In this document: in pieces, positions 48,501 through 59,426 of the stretch
Numbering within the stretch: the stretch's first letter is position 1
Layout of the letters: each line of letters begins with the position of its first letter
Source of the DNA: Pseudeuparius sepicola
Taxonomy: Eukaryota; Arthropoda; Insecta; Coleoptera; Anthribidae
Length of the DNA stretch: 64,000 bases
Direction: 5' to 3'
Assembly (NCBI GenBank): GCA_963920635.1
Contig: OY987304.1
Span: 1,185,501-1,249,500 of the forward strand
The notes under the pieces: model-generated
What the model saw: only the letters and a program-made list of their open reading frames with translations
What the model was told of the DNA's origin: nothing
Database searches by the model: none
Translations under genes and position numbers: made by a program

Positions 48501-48966
48501 ATACGGGATCGTCTCGTTTACCGAAACGACCCGCAACATGATGAACGAGGCATTCCCGAAAATCGGCAAGTGCCGATTCGACACTTTCGGCCCTTCGGGA
48601 AGCAACCAGAACATAGACGCGCTGTGCGTCTTGGCCTTGAACATTCTGAACGAGAAAATATTTTTGATATTGTGGTTTTGGTTGTACTTCCTCTTGATCG
48701 CCGGCACCTGCGGCTTGACCTACAGGGCCATTTTCGTTTTGACGCCAAAGTTCAGGATGTACTTGCTGAGGGCGCAGGCCAGGACCTTGGACGAAAAGAA
48801 GGCTAGGTGTATTTCGAACGAAATTTCGTACGGCGCGTTCTTTTTGCTGTATAAAATCGGGAAGAACGTCAGTCCGATTATGTATAACGAAATTGTACTA
48901 GGCATTCATGATCACATATTAGGAAACACTTCATACAAGAAGTATGAATCTAATATTGATGTGTGA
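45600..48966 (+). CDS. Innexin gap-junction protein
   Basis: A four-pass membrane protein forming invertebrate gap-junction channels, 357 aa, the usual size for a short innexin. Exons: 45600-45843, 46633-46809, 47053-47189 and 48451-48966. Phases agree. Hallmarks: the DNNVFKLHYRITVIVL opening and the YYQWV motif at the second span, then PRYLWKSWEGGRLRLLLEDL. Further on come CRFDTFGPSGSNQNIDALCV, LNILNEKI, LWFWLYFLL (TM4) and YKIGKNVSPIMYNEIV. Extracellular loop 1 carries C54 and C68 plus an extra cysteine at about residue 47 (SKQCFGEPILC); loop 2 has the usual pair. The sequence is diverged, so I do not assign inx2, inx3 or inx7. Intron 3 carries a hAT-like MITE. Confidence 0.93.
46140..46585 (+). 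repeat. Fragment of the TACAGGGCGAG foldback family
   Basis: GAAAATTAGCCATAGCTCTT and the following GCCGAGTATTATATCTTTGG stretch match the right arm of 39035-40315. No element ends are seen. It lies in intron 1 of the innexin gene. Confidence 0.7.
47360..48333 (-). mobile_element. hAT-like MITE CAGGGACTC, copy 2
   Basis: This is an inverted relative of 24792-25809. The right end GAGTCCCTG is intact. The left end has lost its first seven or so bases (it starts TCTTTAAAATAAGGGGACC). A perfect 8-bp duplication, GAAATATC, remains on both sides (47352-47359 and 48334-48341). Confidence 0.85.
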
Positions 48967-49578
48967 GAACTTTAATATTTTTTAGGTGGTGAAAGTTAAA
49001 AAAAAACTGATAAATAGCCTCAAAGTTATAACAAAGTAGGCTTTTAAAACAATAGCCAGCAGAATATCAAAATATTTTCAATCCATGGCCTACTTTTGAG
49101 TGGTCTAGTCACAACGTGACAACTAGGAGCAAGTAGGCCATGACAATATGACACCCTTAAAAATATATTTAGCATCTTATGGTATAGTTACTTTTCACCA
49201 CTTAAGGTTATATTTTTCTATGAATCTATAAATGTAACATTACCACATAACGTCCTTCAAGACTGAAACAAATGAAAACAAAGGCGTTTAGAGAATTAAG
49301 ACTAATTTTCGCAATAATTAGTGTTTTGTTAATATATTTTCGTTTTTTAATGTATTATTTCTAAAGTTCTGTGTGTTGCATTCATAATTTTAAGTTGTTC
49401 CATTATTGTTCTTTGTAGTCAAATACGAAGTATTATTGTAATAGTTTCCTTGTTTTTTTGTGTTTTTTTAAAAACAATGTGATATTGGTTAAGTTTAAAA
49501 ATGAAACTTATGAAATTTGTATCACAATAAAACATTATTTTTCCTTAACAACACTTATTTTATTTAACAATATACCTG

Positions 49579-50613
49579 CTATTTTTGTTTGTACTTTTGT
49601 GCTTTTAGTTGTTTATAAGCCTCAATTATTTGTTTTTGTTGTGTTTCAAGTTGTCTTCTAAGCGCATTTGGCAAATCTTTCCGTTTCCCTTTTTTGTCAA
49701 TGGTTTTCGTCACTTTCATTAATTTATCATCAATGTCCGCTTTCTGTATATCGTTTCCGACATTTTTGTTAATCAAAGATTTCAATAACAGCTGTTTTGC
49801 ACCAGGCTAAAATAAATTAGCAAATTGTTAACGTTTTGTTTTCGACCAAGATCAAGTTAACCATGGAACAAACAACTGAATAAACTTACCCTTGCAGCAC
49901 TCTGAGATTTGTCGGCTTTTTTCGGAACTGTCAAGGTAGGCGGTGCATGGGCCACCTCCCCGAATTTTACCTCGTCTTTAAAATTGAAATCTTTCACATT
50001 TTGTTCCTGTTTTTGTTTCTTTTTTTCAGACTTTTTCAGAGACCACTTTTGAGATTTTGTCAATTTTGGACCATCGCCTTCGGTCTTTTTCTTCTTTTTC
50101 TTGTTCTTATCTTTTTTGTCTTGTTTAATTTTTTTGATAATTTTTTCTAGCTCGTCTTTAGGCCTTTTTACGACTGATATTTCCCCCTTTTCGTCTCGAT
50201 TTATATTTACACCGTACTTATTTTCAAAAGCAGCTTCTCGTTTGACGTTCTGACAGATTCGGTTTACACGATTCAAAAATTGTCTGTCGGTTTCGTCTGG
50301 GAATTGTTCAAATTTCGGTGTTTCCTTTTCGTTTGGAAATTTTTTCGGTATTTTCTTTTCTCTGTTCTTTTTCAGAAAAGCTCCGGATTTTACTTTATTT
50401 TTTAGCTCTACAACTCTGGAAAGAGACTTGGGAATGTGCTGTTCGTCTGAGTTTTGCGGAGGTGCATTTATTTTGTCTTTAATCCTAGAAAATACATACA
50501 AAATTTCTGTTTCACATATTAAGAATAAAGACAAACTTTGCGAATCTTTGTTGGCGCTGTTTTTCTGGGTCTTTAACACCGTGGTGCTTTCTTCCTGGTA
50601 TTTTTCTACCCAT
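49579..50613 (-). CDS. CCDC137: Coiled-coil domain-containing protein 137
   Basis: A lysine-rich nuclear/nucleolar protein whose human counterpart binds RNA-associated factors; its exact function is not settled. Minus-strand exons: 50537-50613, 49890-50484 and 49579-49806. The start MGRKIPGRKHHGVKDPEKQR lies in a different frame from the main exon and joins it through a 52-bp intron. The result reads RFAKIKDKINAPPQNSDEQH, a conserved insect CCDC137 N-terminus. An unspliced reading would wrongly extend the main frame upstream to 50696. The rest has a basic coiled-coil middle (KKIKQDKKDKNKKKKKK), VKFGEVAHAPPTLTVPKKA near the end and the final helix LETQQKQIIEAYKQLKAQK, about 299 aa. It sits head-to-tail with STUB1 (340 bp apart). 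Confidence 0.9.
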
Positions 50614-50954
50614 TTATAAAATTTGTAAAAATAACATTCAGCCCAAAGTTTAAAAGAAGGGTTAGATTTCAATTCTTGTGTTTTGTGGATGTTCATTTAG
50701 CCATATCGTCGTTTGAACTACTACTATGGAGTAATTATGCAATAGATCCTAGCCTGCAAATGTTGTTTACACTTTTTACAGGGTGTTTAAAATAATATTC
50801 TATTTAAGCGTTGACTGAATTTAAGTGACCGACGTGTACAAGGTGGCAAAATTCTGCTTGAAAAATTTCATAATCTAAACTCTTAATAACTTTATTTTTT
50901 CACAGTATAATAGATATTAAAAAAATACAACACTCCCGCTGGCCCGACAATCCA

Positions 50955-52138
50955 TCAATATTCCAAAGCCCACTCGTTTTCAGTTAGGAAAGCGTCAACG
51001 ACCTCCTTCATCGCGAAATTCGGTATCAACTGATCCTGCGTCAATTTCACTCTCGTCACTGGATCAAAGTGCCCGACCCTCTGCAAAATAAAATTTACTA
51101 AAAAAAAACACTTGATTGAGGGCGACTTACCTGTAGATGCTCTTCAAGGTCTTTTTTGTCGTAGGTTATTCCGCTGGGTGTAATTACGGGTTCTTGTAAA
51201 ATTTCAAAGCTTATTTTACCACATAGATAATCGGGAACTTCGCGTTTCTAAAACATGGCGCTTTGAGAGAAATACAATGATCACAACAAGGTTAGTTTAT
51301 AGGATCACAAGTATATTTGACAGATGTTTGAACATAACCTTTTACATTTGACAACTGACATTTCACAAACTAACCTTGATTCAAACAAGATTTATTTTTG
51401 AAAACTTACCCTTCTTCTGTCGTCTACTTTAGCAAATATTGAATTTAATTCACTAATACAATTATCGCATCTTTCTTCTGTCTCTTGTATTTTCTCTTTC
51501 CTTGCTTCATTATCGCCTTCTTCTAGGCTTATTTTATTCGTTTGCCGTTCTCTATCTTCTCGAATTAACCTATTAAGATATGTTTGCAATTCTATTTCTT
51601 GTGCAATTCTCCTTTCTTCTTGTATAGAAAACCTTTTCTTCCTTGCCGTTCTCAGCTGCGAAGCAATATCGTCGCCAAAATTCATTTTCTGTTCTTTCGC
51701 CAGATCTGCAGCTAGAATTTGTTTGTCAACGATAATTTCTAGTAAACCCCTATTCAGTTTTACCTCTCTGTAGATGTTTAATCGATTCATCATAATTTTC
51801 AGTTTCTAAAAGTGCTTGACCCAAGAAGAAATGCCCTTTAACCAAGTTTGGGTCCAAATCTAAAGCTCTTCTACAATCCGTACAAGCACTCTCCCATTTT
51901 AACAACTTTAAATAGCACAATGCACGATTCGTAAAATAGTGTGCTACGTCAGGGTTTTTTATCTAAAATTTCAACATTTCAACTCTTATGCACACACTCT
52001 ATCTAAAAATCGCCTTACAATAGCCTTGTTATAGCAGTTTATAGCGTCCTCGTACTTCCTAAGACTGTACAATCGGTTACCTTGCTCCTTCAATTCTTTA
52101 TCAGTTAAATTTACTGTAGAATACATGTGCTTACTCAT
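50955..52138 (-). CDS. STUB1: STUB1/CHIP, U-box ubiquitin ligase co-chaperone
   Basis: CHIP binds Hsp70/Hsp90 through its TPR domain and ubiquitinates their clients in the cytosol. Five minus-strand exons: 52019-52138, 51764-51962, 51410-51711, 51131-51247 and 50955-51080, giving 287 aa, the family size. TPR repeats fill about 10-130 ([40 protein letters not shown]). A charged coiled coil, [20 protein letters not shown] onward, follows. The U-box is intact: [35 protein letters not shown], then [20 protein letters not shown] and a C-terminal NEWALEY. The ATG is the only one upstream of the first TPR. All introns are 50-100 bp except intron 3. Confidence 0.97.
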
Positions 52139-52403
52139 TTTCATTGGAAGAATTTTGACACTCGCTGCGGAATAGGTATTTTTTTAGGCTCTAAAAATTA
52201 TAGAAGTTTGTTTTTTCTCGACCCATCCATGAGCCAAATAATTCTAGAACAAATCGTATCGTATGTATTTTCTTTTTTCTTGATTTGGCAGATAAAATTA
52301 ATGTCAAATTTGACGTTGACAGTTCGAACTGAAGTTAGCACAGAAACTTCATCACTTTATTGCTCTATGGTTCTATGGTTAAGCAAACGTTTTACGAGAC
52401 CTC

Positions 52404-52909
52404 CATAGAGATCATATACAGTGACCGGCAGAAAGTTGGACACAAAAATTTAATATTTTAAACTCTGATTTCGATTAATTTAAATTTCTAGCTGCTAATC
52501 GAACAAAATTAAAGTTTAGTAGCAAATTCATGTATTATCCGATGATAAGTTGCACTTGCGGTATTTTATTTTTTGTAATACACAGGGTGGTCTAAAAAAT
52601 CTAAAAAAATATAAATTTCTTTTTTTTACTAGGTGGCTGTGACTTTAAATCTGACATCCACCTTTGATTCCAAACAACTTTTGTAAATAACTTTTTACCG
52701 TATTTTAAAAAATAAGGTTACTTTACTCTTGAGCTATTTTGACATTTTTGAATTTACCTGGTATCCAAAAAGAGATATTTAAATTTTGATATGTGCGTTT
52801 TGAGTTTGAAATAATGCACCAACTTTTATCAAGAATAAAATTTTCTGAGAAACTAATAATAAAAATGTTTTCCATTTGTGTCCAACTTTCTGCCGGTATG
52901 ATCTCTATG
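52404..52909. mobile_element. TA-flanked foldback inserted into a micro-palindrome
   Basis: Outer parts CATAGAGATCATA (52404-52416) and TATGATCTCTATG (52897-52909) make a perfect 26-bp palindrome if joined. The interior is a foldback with ends CAGTGACCGGCAGAAAGT and ACTTTCTGCCGG and TA on both sides. So a TA-targeting MITE seems to have inserted at the centre of a CATAGA micro-palindrome. Weaker inverted pairing continues outside (to about 52320 and 52970). Confidence 0.7.
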
Positions 52910-53519
52910 GTTGGTGCTCAGAGTTCTTCAAACCATAGAACAATAAAAAAAGAGAAAGTTGCTAACTTCAGAGGGAACATCAAAACTACTTTTCGTATGG
53001 TTAAATGAGCGTTTTCAATTTTGACAGATTGTCGTCTGTCAAAAACGGGTTGAGTGACATGACATTTGACTGTCATGCATGAAGTTTCGTGGGTCCTCGA
53101 CTTTTTCTACTTTTTGTCCAAACAAAATTATTTTTCTGGGCCAATTTTAAATAGACTGCAAATTCGACCACGTCCATGAAGCGAGGCGGCCCATTTTACG
53201 CCATTATTTCCTTTCTAAATAGCGAAACGTAACGAAGTGAAGAAGAAAGAAGGGACCCTGTCAAAAGTCAAAGATGTTCCTCAAAAAACTACATATCGAA
53301 AAATCGTCCAAGCCCTGGATTTAGTTGTAAAAAAACTCTTGGATAAATAAGAAAGGTGAGAGTAGCGAGATTAGATGTCGTTATGTTAATGTTGCACTGT
53401 TTATTTGTGGTGGTGATAAAACCATAACAAACAAGTTTCGACTTGAAAAATGGAATGTTGTATGTAGGCGATGCGAAGAGACCCGGTGGGGGTGCGTCGT
53501 TTTGGAAAGTGGCCTTCCG
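52910..53519. other. Spacer upstream of the DCUN1D3-like gene
   Basis: No gene is recognised. Weak inverted pairing to the left flank extends to about 52970. The 5' UTR of the DCUN1D3-like gene is probably in the last few hundred bases. A possible second-strand frame at 53289-53636 lacks family support. Confidence 0.35.
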
Positions 53520-56500
53520 ATGGGAAATTGCCTGGCCTGTTTCAAGGAGGCACCCGAGGCCCCTCTGAAGGGCAGCACAACCCACAGCGTTAAAGAAGGT
53601 AGCTAACTTTAAATTCGCGGTCGTTTCCCTCAGCAAATACTCCGCAGATATGCCAGAGATCCACCTGTTCCCGGCGCCCAGTCACGTAGCAGCGTCCATA
53701 CCGTCTTTGGCCGTCGATCCGTCGCCGCCAGGCAACGGGAACCGCCAGAGCGCCCCGTCGGAGGGATCGCAAACTTCGGCGTGCCGAAGTTTGATGACAG
53801 CGAGGAGGACGGCACCGAAGTCGGCACCCACGCTGGGCGGGAGCGAGAGCAAAGTGTCCGAGGCCAGGCTGAATGCACTTTTCGAGGTTAGTAAGTTTTT
53901 TGATTTGTCTTATCGGGTTTTTTATTTGGGCACAATAATTTTCATGGTTTTCATAAACTTTACATTTTAAATACGGACTAAATGTCGCGTATTTTAAAAT
54001 ATTGCTATAATTTGTTGCTGCAAAAAAAAGAACGAACTGACATAAATAAAAACATTTTTATGTATCAAGTAGCCTGTGGAAAGGAAAATGGAGACTTTTT
54101 CATTTTTGACATTTAACAATTAAATCTTTTATTTTTTTTATAAAGAAAAAATATAAGAACATTTTAAAATATATGCATGACTATTTTATCCATAAGGTAT
54201 ATAATCCATTTCTATATATATTTCTTTAACTGTTTTTATAGTTATTAATGTCATCAAATAGAATTTAATTTAGATAAGGAAGCTGAAATAACAAGTGTCT
54301 TACTATTTTCAGAAATTGTAAATAAAAGTTAGCTCAGTTATAGCTAGATAATAGAAATGTTGCCTTGAAAATAATGCCTAAAAATTCACTGATAGCTTGA
54401 ATTTTGACAGCCACTTCATTTGTTTCAACTTGGCTACTTGATTTGACAGTCTGTCTCCTTTCATGGCCTACTGGATGGTGATGTGATTTGACAATTTTAA
54501 CCTCGGCCAAAAAATAATAAAGATAGACTAATAATTCAATACAATACAGACCCTGCCGAGATAAAAAATGTTTAGTAACATTATTTGTCTGAGTTAGTAA
54601 TATAAATCTAAAATAAAAAAATGCAATGATTGCACCATTGCCAAACTTCTTCATAAATTTAACTTCTACTTACGTAATAAATGTATAACCAACGTTAAAA
54701 AATATCAATTTGGACCAATTAGTTGACATCTACAATCTACATATAGTAAACATTTGGACATTTATCATTTAACAATTAATTTATACCTACTGATTTTGTG
54801 AATTCACTGATCCTACTTGGTCTGTAAATAATATCCTTAATAAATTGCTTATTCTGGCTAACATGGCAACGTTGCAGGAGCTCTTTGCGATCCTTGCACA
54901 TTTGCTTTATTACACCCCAACAGTTGATCCAGAGTTTGTTGAGATTTCGCCTGTTTGTGTTGATGTGTTTCGAGTGTTTACTTTTGCGTTATTCAAGTAG
55001 ATTTTTTGGGTTATTAGACAAAAGACGTATAGTTAAGTTAGTGTAGTTTTAGGAACAATGGGAAGAGTAAAGTGTTGGATTTGTGGCATAGGAAACATAA
55101 CCTCTGGTTATCATATGATACAGGCTTAAGTGTTAAATTTGTTGTTTTTGTTTTGAGTAGGCATTTTTTATGTTGGCTGATTACAATGCAGCCTTTAGAT
55201 TCACGGGCGTAGCCAGGATTTAGTTTTGGGGGGGGTTTAGTTTGAGAAGTAAATAAAACAACAAAAATATACTTACATGAAATTTAATATCTATATATTC
55301 ATCCGAAAAACTACGACATATTTATAAAGTTCTTAACTTTAAATGAAATGGATAAATTAACTTCGTTCCTCTGCGCTAAATCTAAAACCATTAAAGAAGA
55401 AATCTTCGGCTTTTTCTTTTAAATATATCCACTACTTCATCTGCATGAATTTCTGTTCCATAGTGAATGTTCATTGGAGCCAAACCATTAAGTCTGTTTT
55501 CACTTGTAGTGTTTCGTAAATAGTTTTTCAGTCTCCTTAGGCTCGAGAAAGACCTTTCTGGGGTAGCAGTGGATACAGGAATGGTAGCCAAGATTTGTAG
55601 TAATGTGTAAATATTAAGATAAAGGTTTTTATCGCACATATCTAGGCATTCCAAACTAGATTTCGGGGTAGGCAGTCTTCTTATCAGCATGCAAGGTAGC
55701 TGAAGCTTTGATAGCTAAATCCAAATTTGTTTCTTTATTAGAAACCCCTTGACCTTGACTACACCACTTTTTCCAGTAGTCCATACCTTTAAGTTTATCA
55801 CCCTTCCTTTTTTTCCCCTCCATTTTTCGACAGTAATAATGATTCACGTATCTATCCTTAACAAGGTCATCGAATAACAGCGCACTAAAATTACTCACTT
55901 ACACGGTACACTTAATTCTCTTCACTATTCGTTCACCACTTTTCACTTTTATTCGCTTCGAGTTCGCATGGAACAATATTGCCGTAAGCGCGGTCACGCG
56001 CCGCGGCGCCGCTTATATAGCAGCCCAGTAGCTGTCCAGAAACTTCCACGAACTTCCACAAAGTTCCGCTCATTTTGACCGAGGGGCATGGCGAATAATC
56101 GAGAAACAACGCAAAGTGTCCCTGCCTCTCGTCAAAAGATGGCGCTAGGCGCTACTATTACTATATATATTCAAAAGTAATAATAATTTAACTCTTCACT
56201 CCTCGTATTTTTTCGGTATAATATTAGGTAATATTTTGCTTATTTCGGGGGGGGTTTGAACCCCCAAAACCCCCCCCTTGGCTACGCCCGTGTTTATATT
56301 AGTCTATGTTTATTATTTGTCTGAGATTTTAACTTATTTGATATTGATATTTTGACAGTTTAGATGTAAGTTTTCCAGCTTGTTTTAGCCAAAAAATTTG
56401 CAATACAAGAGTGAGAGCAGTAACTGGCCAATAACATTCGTTTTTATAATAATTCTTTCATTTCTTTATCGACTTTAATTATTTTTGGGTCAGTTTCATA

Positions 56501-58755
56501 TCCAAAATAGTTATCAAAGTAAAATTATCATAGGTTACGTAACATGCAAATATGTCTGTTACAACGAATTTAATATTCAAAATAAAATAAAATATTTGCC
56601 TGTTATGCCCCTCTAATTTGACAAGTTCACATGGCATATTTCTAGAGATGGGAAAGTTCCCTTTTTACGAAAATTCCCGGAAAGATTCCGACCAAAATTT
56701 CCGAAACTTTCGGAAAGTTTCCAGTTTTCTTTTTTTATTGTTTACTTTAAATTAGTCACATTTGGAGCTTTCCAAAAATACCAAATATGTCATATTTTAA
56801 GTGAAATTTGCTAAAGATATTGTAGAAAAGGTATAATATCACAAAATGTAAAAGTTTTGCTTTGTAATTCGTATTTCATGATCATAATTCAAATTTCCAC
56901 TTTCAGATTTTAAATTATTAGTATTATTAAATTAATTAATTACTACCTACAGTAAAAAACGTAAGAAGTTACTTTTTTTTTTGTTAAAAAAATACTATTA
57001 TTTTTTGCAAACTTAGCTGGGACAAAAACAAAAAACCATTACTCCCGCTAAACCAAAAGTGATATGCAACCTGTTGTGCAGATTTTTTATTCACCTTACT
57101 AGTCTAATGAAAAATTGCAATAAAATCGCCATCTTAATTTAAAAAAAATCGGTTATTTGGCGATAACTTTTTTGTTTGAAATTAAACTGTTTTTTTCTTG
57201 GCGGCATTCAATTCCTTGCAAAAAACAAAAACGACACAAGTTTAGTTTTTGAACCACCAATGTATCTTAAAAATTACCGAGATATTCGCTTGTAACATAG
57301 AACCAACAATAAATTTATATAAACCTGGACGATATCTTAATATTGAAAATATTTATAAACTAAAAATTTGCATACTAATACATTCCATAAATATCGGAAC
57401 TAAGGCCTCAACTATAATATTTCAAAAAGTTAGTAAACAACATAAACATGATACTAGACAAACTGATCTCCTACAAATGATAGCAATTAAAAGCAATATT
57501 GGCAGAGCGTGTTTATTATATAAGGGTATTTTATTACATAATGCTTTGCCAAACTATTTAAAAATAATAAATAACATTTATAAATTAAAAAAAGTCTGCA
57601 AAGACTTAATTAGAAATTTATGAAATAGTTGAATTTTGACTTTTTTGTTGTTATTTTGTTTTACTTGAATTTGTAAATAAATACAAAAAAAAAAAACATC
57701 CTAATTGCGACACCCTGTACAAAAGTAAATATAAAACATAAGGATAAAAGGTAAAACCAAATATGAAAGAATATTAAATTGACATATTGTTCATATTATC
57801 ATTATTTATCTAGTTTAATTTAATTTAAACTTATTAAATTTCAGAAGTCAAAAAGTCTAATAAAAAAATATAATAAAATATATTTGATCTGTGGTCTATA
57901 GCACAGTTCATGATTCTTCTTTGTATTTTTTAGGTTATGTCATGAATCTTGGCCAGGCATTTATGACGGCAAATTTAAAATTTCCACATAAATTCCCGGA
58001 AACTTTCCGTGAAAGTTTCGGACACTTTCAGGGAAGGTTTCCTATACCCTTCAAAGTTTCTTCCCGGGAAGTTTCCAAAAACGGAAACTTTCCCGACTCG
58101 GAAAGTTCCCGTTGCCCATCTCCAATATTTTCCCCCCCGCCAGGTCTACAGGGATGACTCGGAAGACTGCATCCTGGCCGAGGGCATCGAGCAGCTCTGC
58201 AAGGACCTCCAGGTGTCGCCCGAGGACTTCAAGGTCCTCGTCCTCGCCTGGAAACTCAACGCCGGGCAAATGTGCCGTTTTACCCGTACGGAATTCGCGG
58301 GCGGCCTAAAGACGATGCGCGCCGACACCCTCAAGTCCATCCAGGCCCGTCTGCCGGAGATCGTCGGCGAACTCGAGCGCGACGACGAGCAATTCAAGGA
58401 GCTGTACCGGTTCACGTTTCGGTTCGGCCTCGACTCTGTCTCCGGCCAGCGAATCCTCCCCGTCGACATGGCGACGATACTGTGGCGGCTCGTCTTCGCG
58501 ATACGCGCCCCGCCGATCCTCGACCGCTGGCTGGCGTTCCTCGACACGCACCAGATGATCCGCGGCATACCGAAGGACACGTGGAACATGTTCCTGAACT
58601 TCTCCGAGCACGTGGGGACCGACCTGAGCTGCTACGACGACAGCGAGGCGTGGCCGAGCCTGTTCGACGACTTCGTCGAGTTCGAGAACGACCAGGCCAA
58701 CCAGAACATAACGAAGGAAAAGGAGAAGGACGAACTGTTGATAACGAACGAATGA
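53520..58755 (+). CDS. DCUN1D3: DCN1-like protein 3 (cullin neddylation co-E3)
   Basis: DCUN1D3-type proteins promote or restrain attachment of NEDD8 to cullins and are anchored at membranes. Exons: 53520-53598, 53648-53886 and 58144-58755, giving about 309 aa. The N-terminus MGNCLACF has a myristoylation glycine and nearby cysteines, matching DCUN1D3. Exon 2 uses the acceptor at CCGCAG (53646-53647); the nearer CCCTCAG would shift the frame into a stop. Exon 3 is the PONY/DCUN1 domain: FRFGLDSVSGQRILPVDMAT, then KDTWNMFLNFSEHVG and SEAWPSLFDDFVEFE, with the conserved cullin-binding acidic DE/AWP patch. Exon 3 is markedly GC-rich. Intron 2 (4.26 kb) is full of transposons, and its last 20 bases adjoin a repeat end. 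Confidence 0.93.
55391..55898 (-). pseudogene. hAT transposase remnant (N-terminal and dimerisation parts)
   Basis: Two overlapping minus-strand frames. The 55656-55898 frame encodes a short N-terminal stretch (KKRKGDKLKGMDYWKKWCSQ). The 55391-55690 frame ends with the hAT dimerisation domain: LLQILATIPVSTATPERSFS then SLRRLKNYLRNTTSENRLNG. The catalytic middle is absent, so this cannot be an active transposase. Confidence 0.85.
56012..56069 (-). promoter_or_regulatory. Heat-shock-like promoter in the hAT element
   Basis: Reading on the minus strand, a TATATAAGC box (56012-56020) lies downstream of a block whose plus-strand sequence is AGAAACTTCCACGAACTTCC (56038 onward), then ACAAAGTTCC. 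TTC units recur every 10 bp with GAA units between, the pattern of a heat-shock element. The order HSE, then TATA, then a leader of about 100 bp, then the transposase start is that of a heat-shock gene promoter. Confidence 0.55.
56644..58123. mobile_element. GGAAAGTTTCC-rich TIR element interrupted by a LINE
   Basis: AGATGGGAAAGTTCCC at the left and GGGAACTTTCC-like repeats ending GCCCATCTCC at the right are inverted relatives, both built on many GGAAACTTTCC units. The target duplication is unclear. It ends 20 bp before the acceptor of DCUN1D3 exon 3. Confidence 0.6.
57249..57690 (+). mobile_element. LINE reverse-transcriptase 3' fragment
   Basis: A 124-codon frame looks like the C-terminal end of a non-LTR retrotransposon ORF2. 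It has TDLLQMIAIKSNIGRACLLY and KGILLHNALPNYLK, followed by a stop, an AATAAATAC signal and a poly-A tail at about 57685. It is 5'-truncated, and the family (Jockey or CR1-like) is a guess. It is nested in the 56644-58123 element. Confidence 0.65.
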
Positions 58756-59426
58756 TCGACGGGGTTCGTGCGTAAGTTTACGGACGATGGAGATTTGGTG
58801 TATCTGTGAGGGACGTTTCGTCAATTTTCGACAGATTTTTATTTTATACGATGTGATTTTTTTCATTATGTTTAGGCGAATAAGGTTTTAAACGACACTT
58901 GCCGGTTATCAAGTAAGCCGTGACTGCGATTGTTGCCCATAGTTGGCCATGATCAATGACACTTGCCAGTTATCAAGTATGCCATGACCACGATCTGGCT
59001 CACGCACGTTTGACACACCCCGGAGGATAAACAAACCATTATATTTGTTTAAATTTCCGGGATTTTGTTTTTAGTTTGGGCTTACATTTTGTGGTTAATA
59101 GTTTGGGGTGGAATGCCAAAAGCACTTATCCACAAGAAAGGGTTTATTTTATTAGTCAGATGTGATTTAAATAAAATTTAGTTGGCTATGAGCTGTCAAA
59201 ACCATAAGCCTTACATATTTGCCTAAATTCGTGAAGGTGTATGGAAATTAATCTTCAGTATTAAGTCAATAGAGGGAAGGGGGGACCCGAAGTACTTTGA
59301 GAGTGAAGGGGGTTTGGATTTTGTGAAATCTGTGGCCAGATGTTTATTTTTTATTTATTCGAAAAGTTTTATAGCTTAATTTTTTTTGTATGATTTTTTC
59401 TCGCCGTCCAGTTTAATTTCTGTTGT
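58756..59426 (+). other. 3' UTR of the DCUN1D3-like gene and spacer
   Basis: There is no coding frame of interest. TGCCAGTTATCAAG- and ACACTTGCC-type phrases occur twice (about 58895 and 58960) as a short direct repeat. Confidence 0.4.

Larger units (their letters stand above)
55202..56292 (-). mobile_element. Deleted hAT transposon with terminal CACGGGCGTAGCC
   Basis: TIRs CACGGGCGTAGCCAGGAT at the left and GGCTACGCCCGTG at the right. Flanks TTTAGATT and TTTATATT (55194-55201 and 56293-56300) differ at one of 8 positions. The interior keeps the two ends of a minus-strand transposase gene with most of the middle missing (internal deletion). GT/TC-rich poly-C and poly-G tracts occur next to both termini. 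It lies in intron 2 of the DCUN1D3-like gene. Confidence 0.88.

Noticed and set aside
50614..50696. N-terminal extension of CCDC137 (MNIHKT)
   Set aside because: Reads through a 52-bp intron and an upstream leader; the conserved N-terminus lies in the other frame after splicing.
53289..53636. 115-codon minus-strand frame before and across DCUN1D3 exon 1
   Set aside because: Antisense shadow of a conserved exon plus repeat-like sequence, with no family support.
56012..56069. Genuine hsp70 gene
   Set aside because: Only promoter-like motifs are present; there is no chaperone coding sequence, and a transposase remnant follows.
58306..58866. 186-codon minus-strand frame
   Set aside because: Antisense to the GC-rich DCUN1D3 domain exon, which has clear family motifs on the plus strand.
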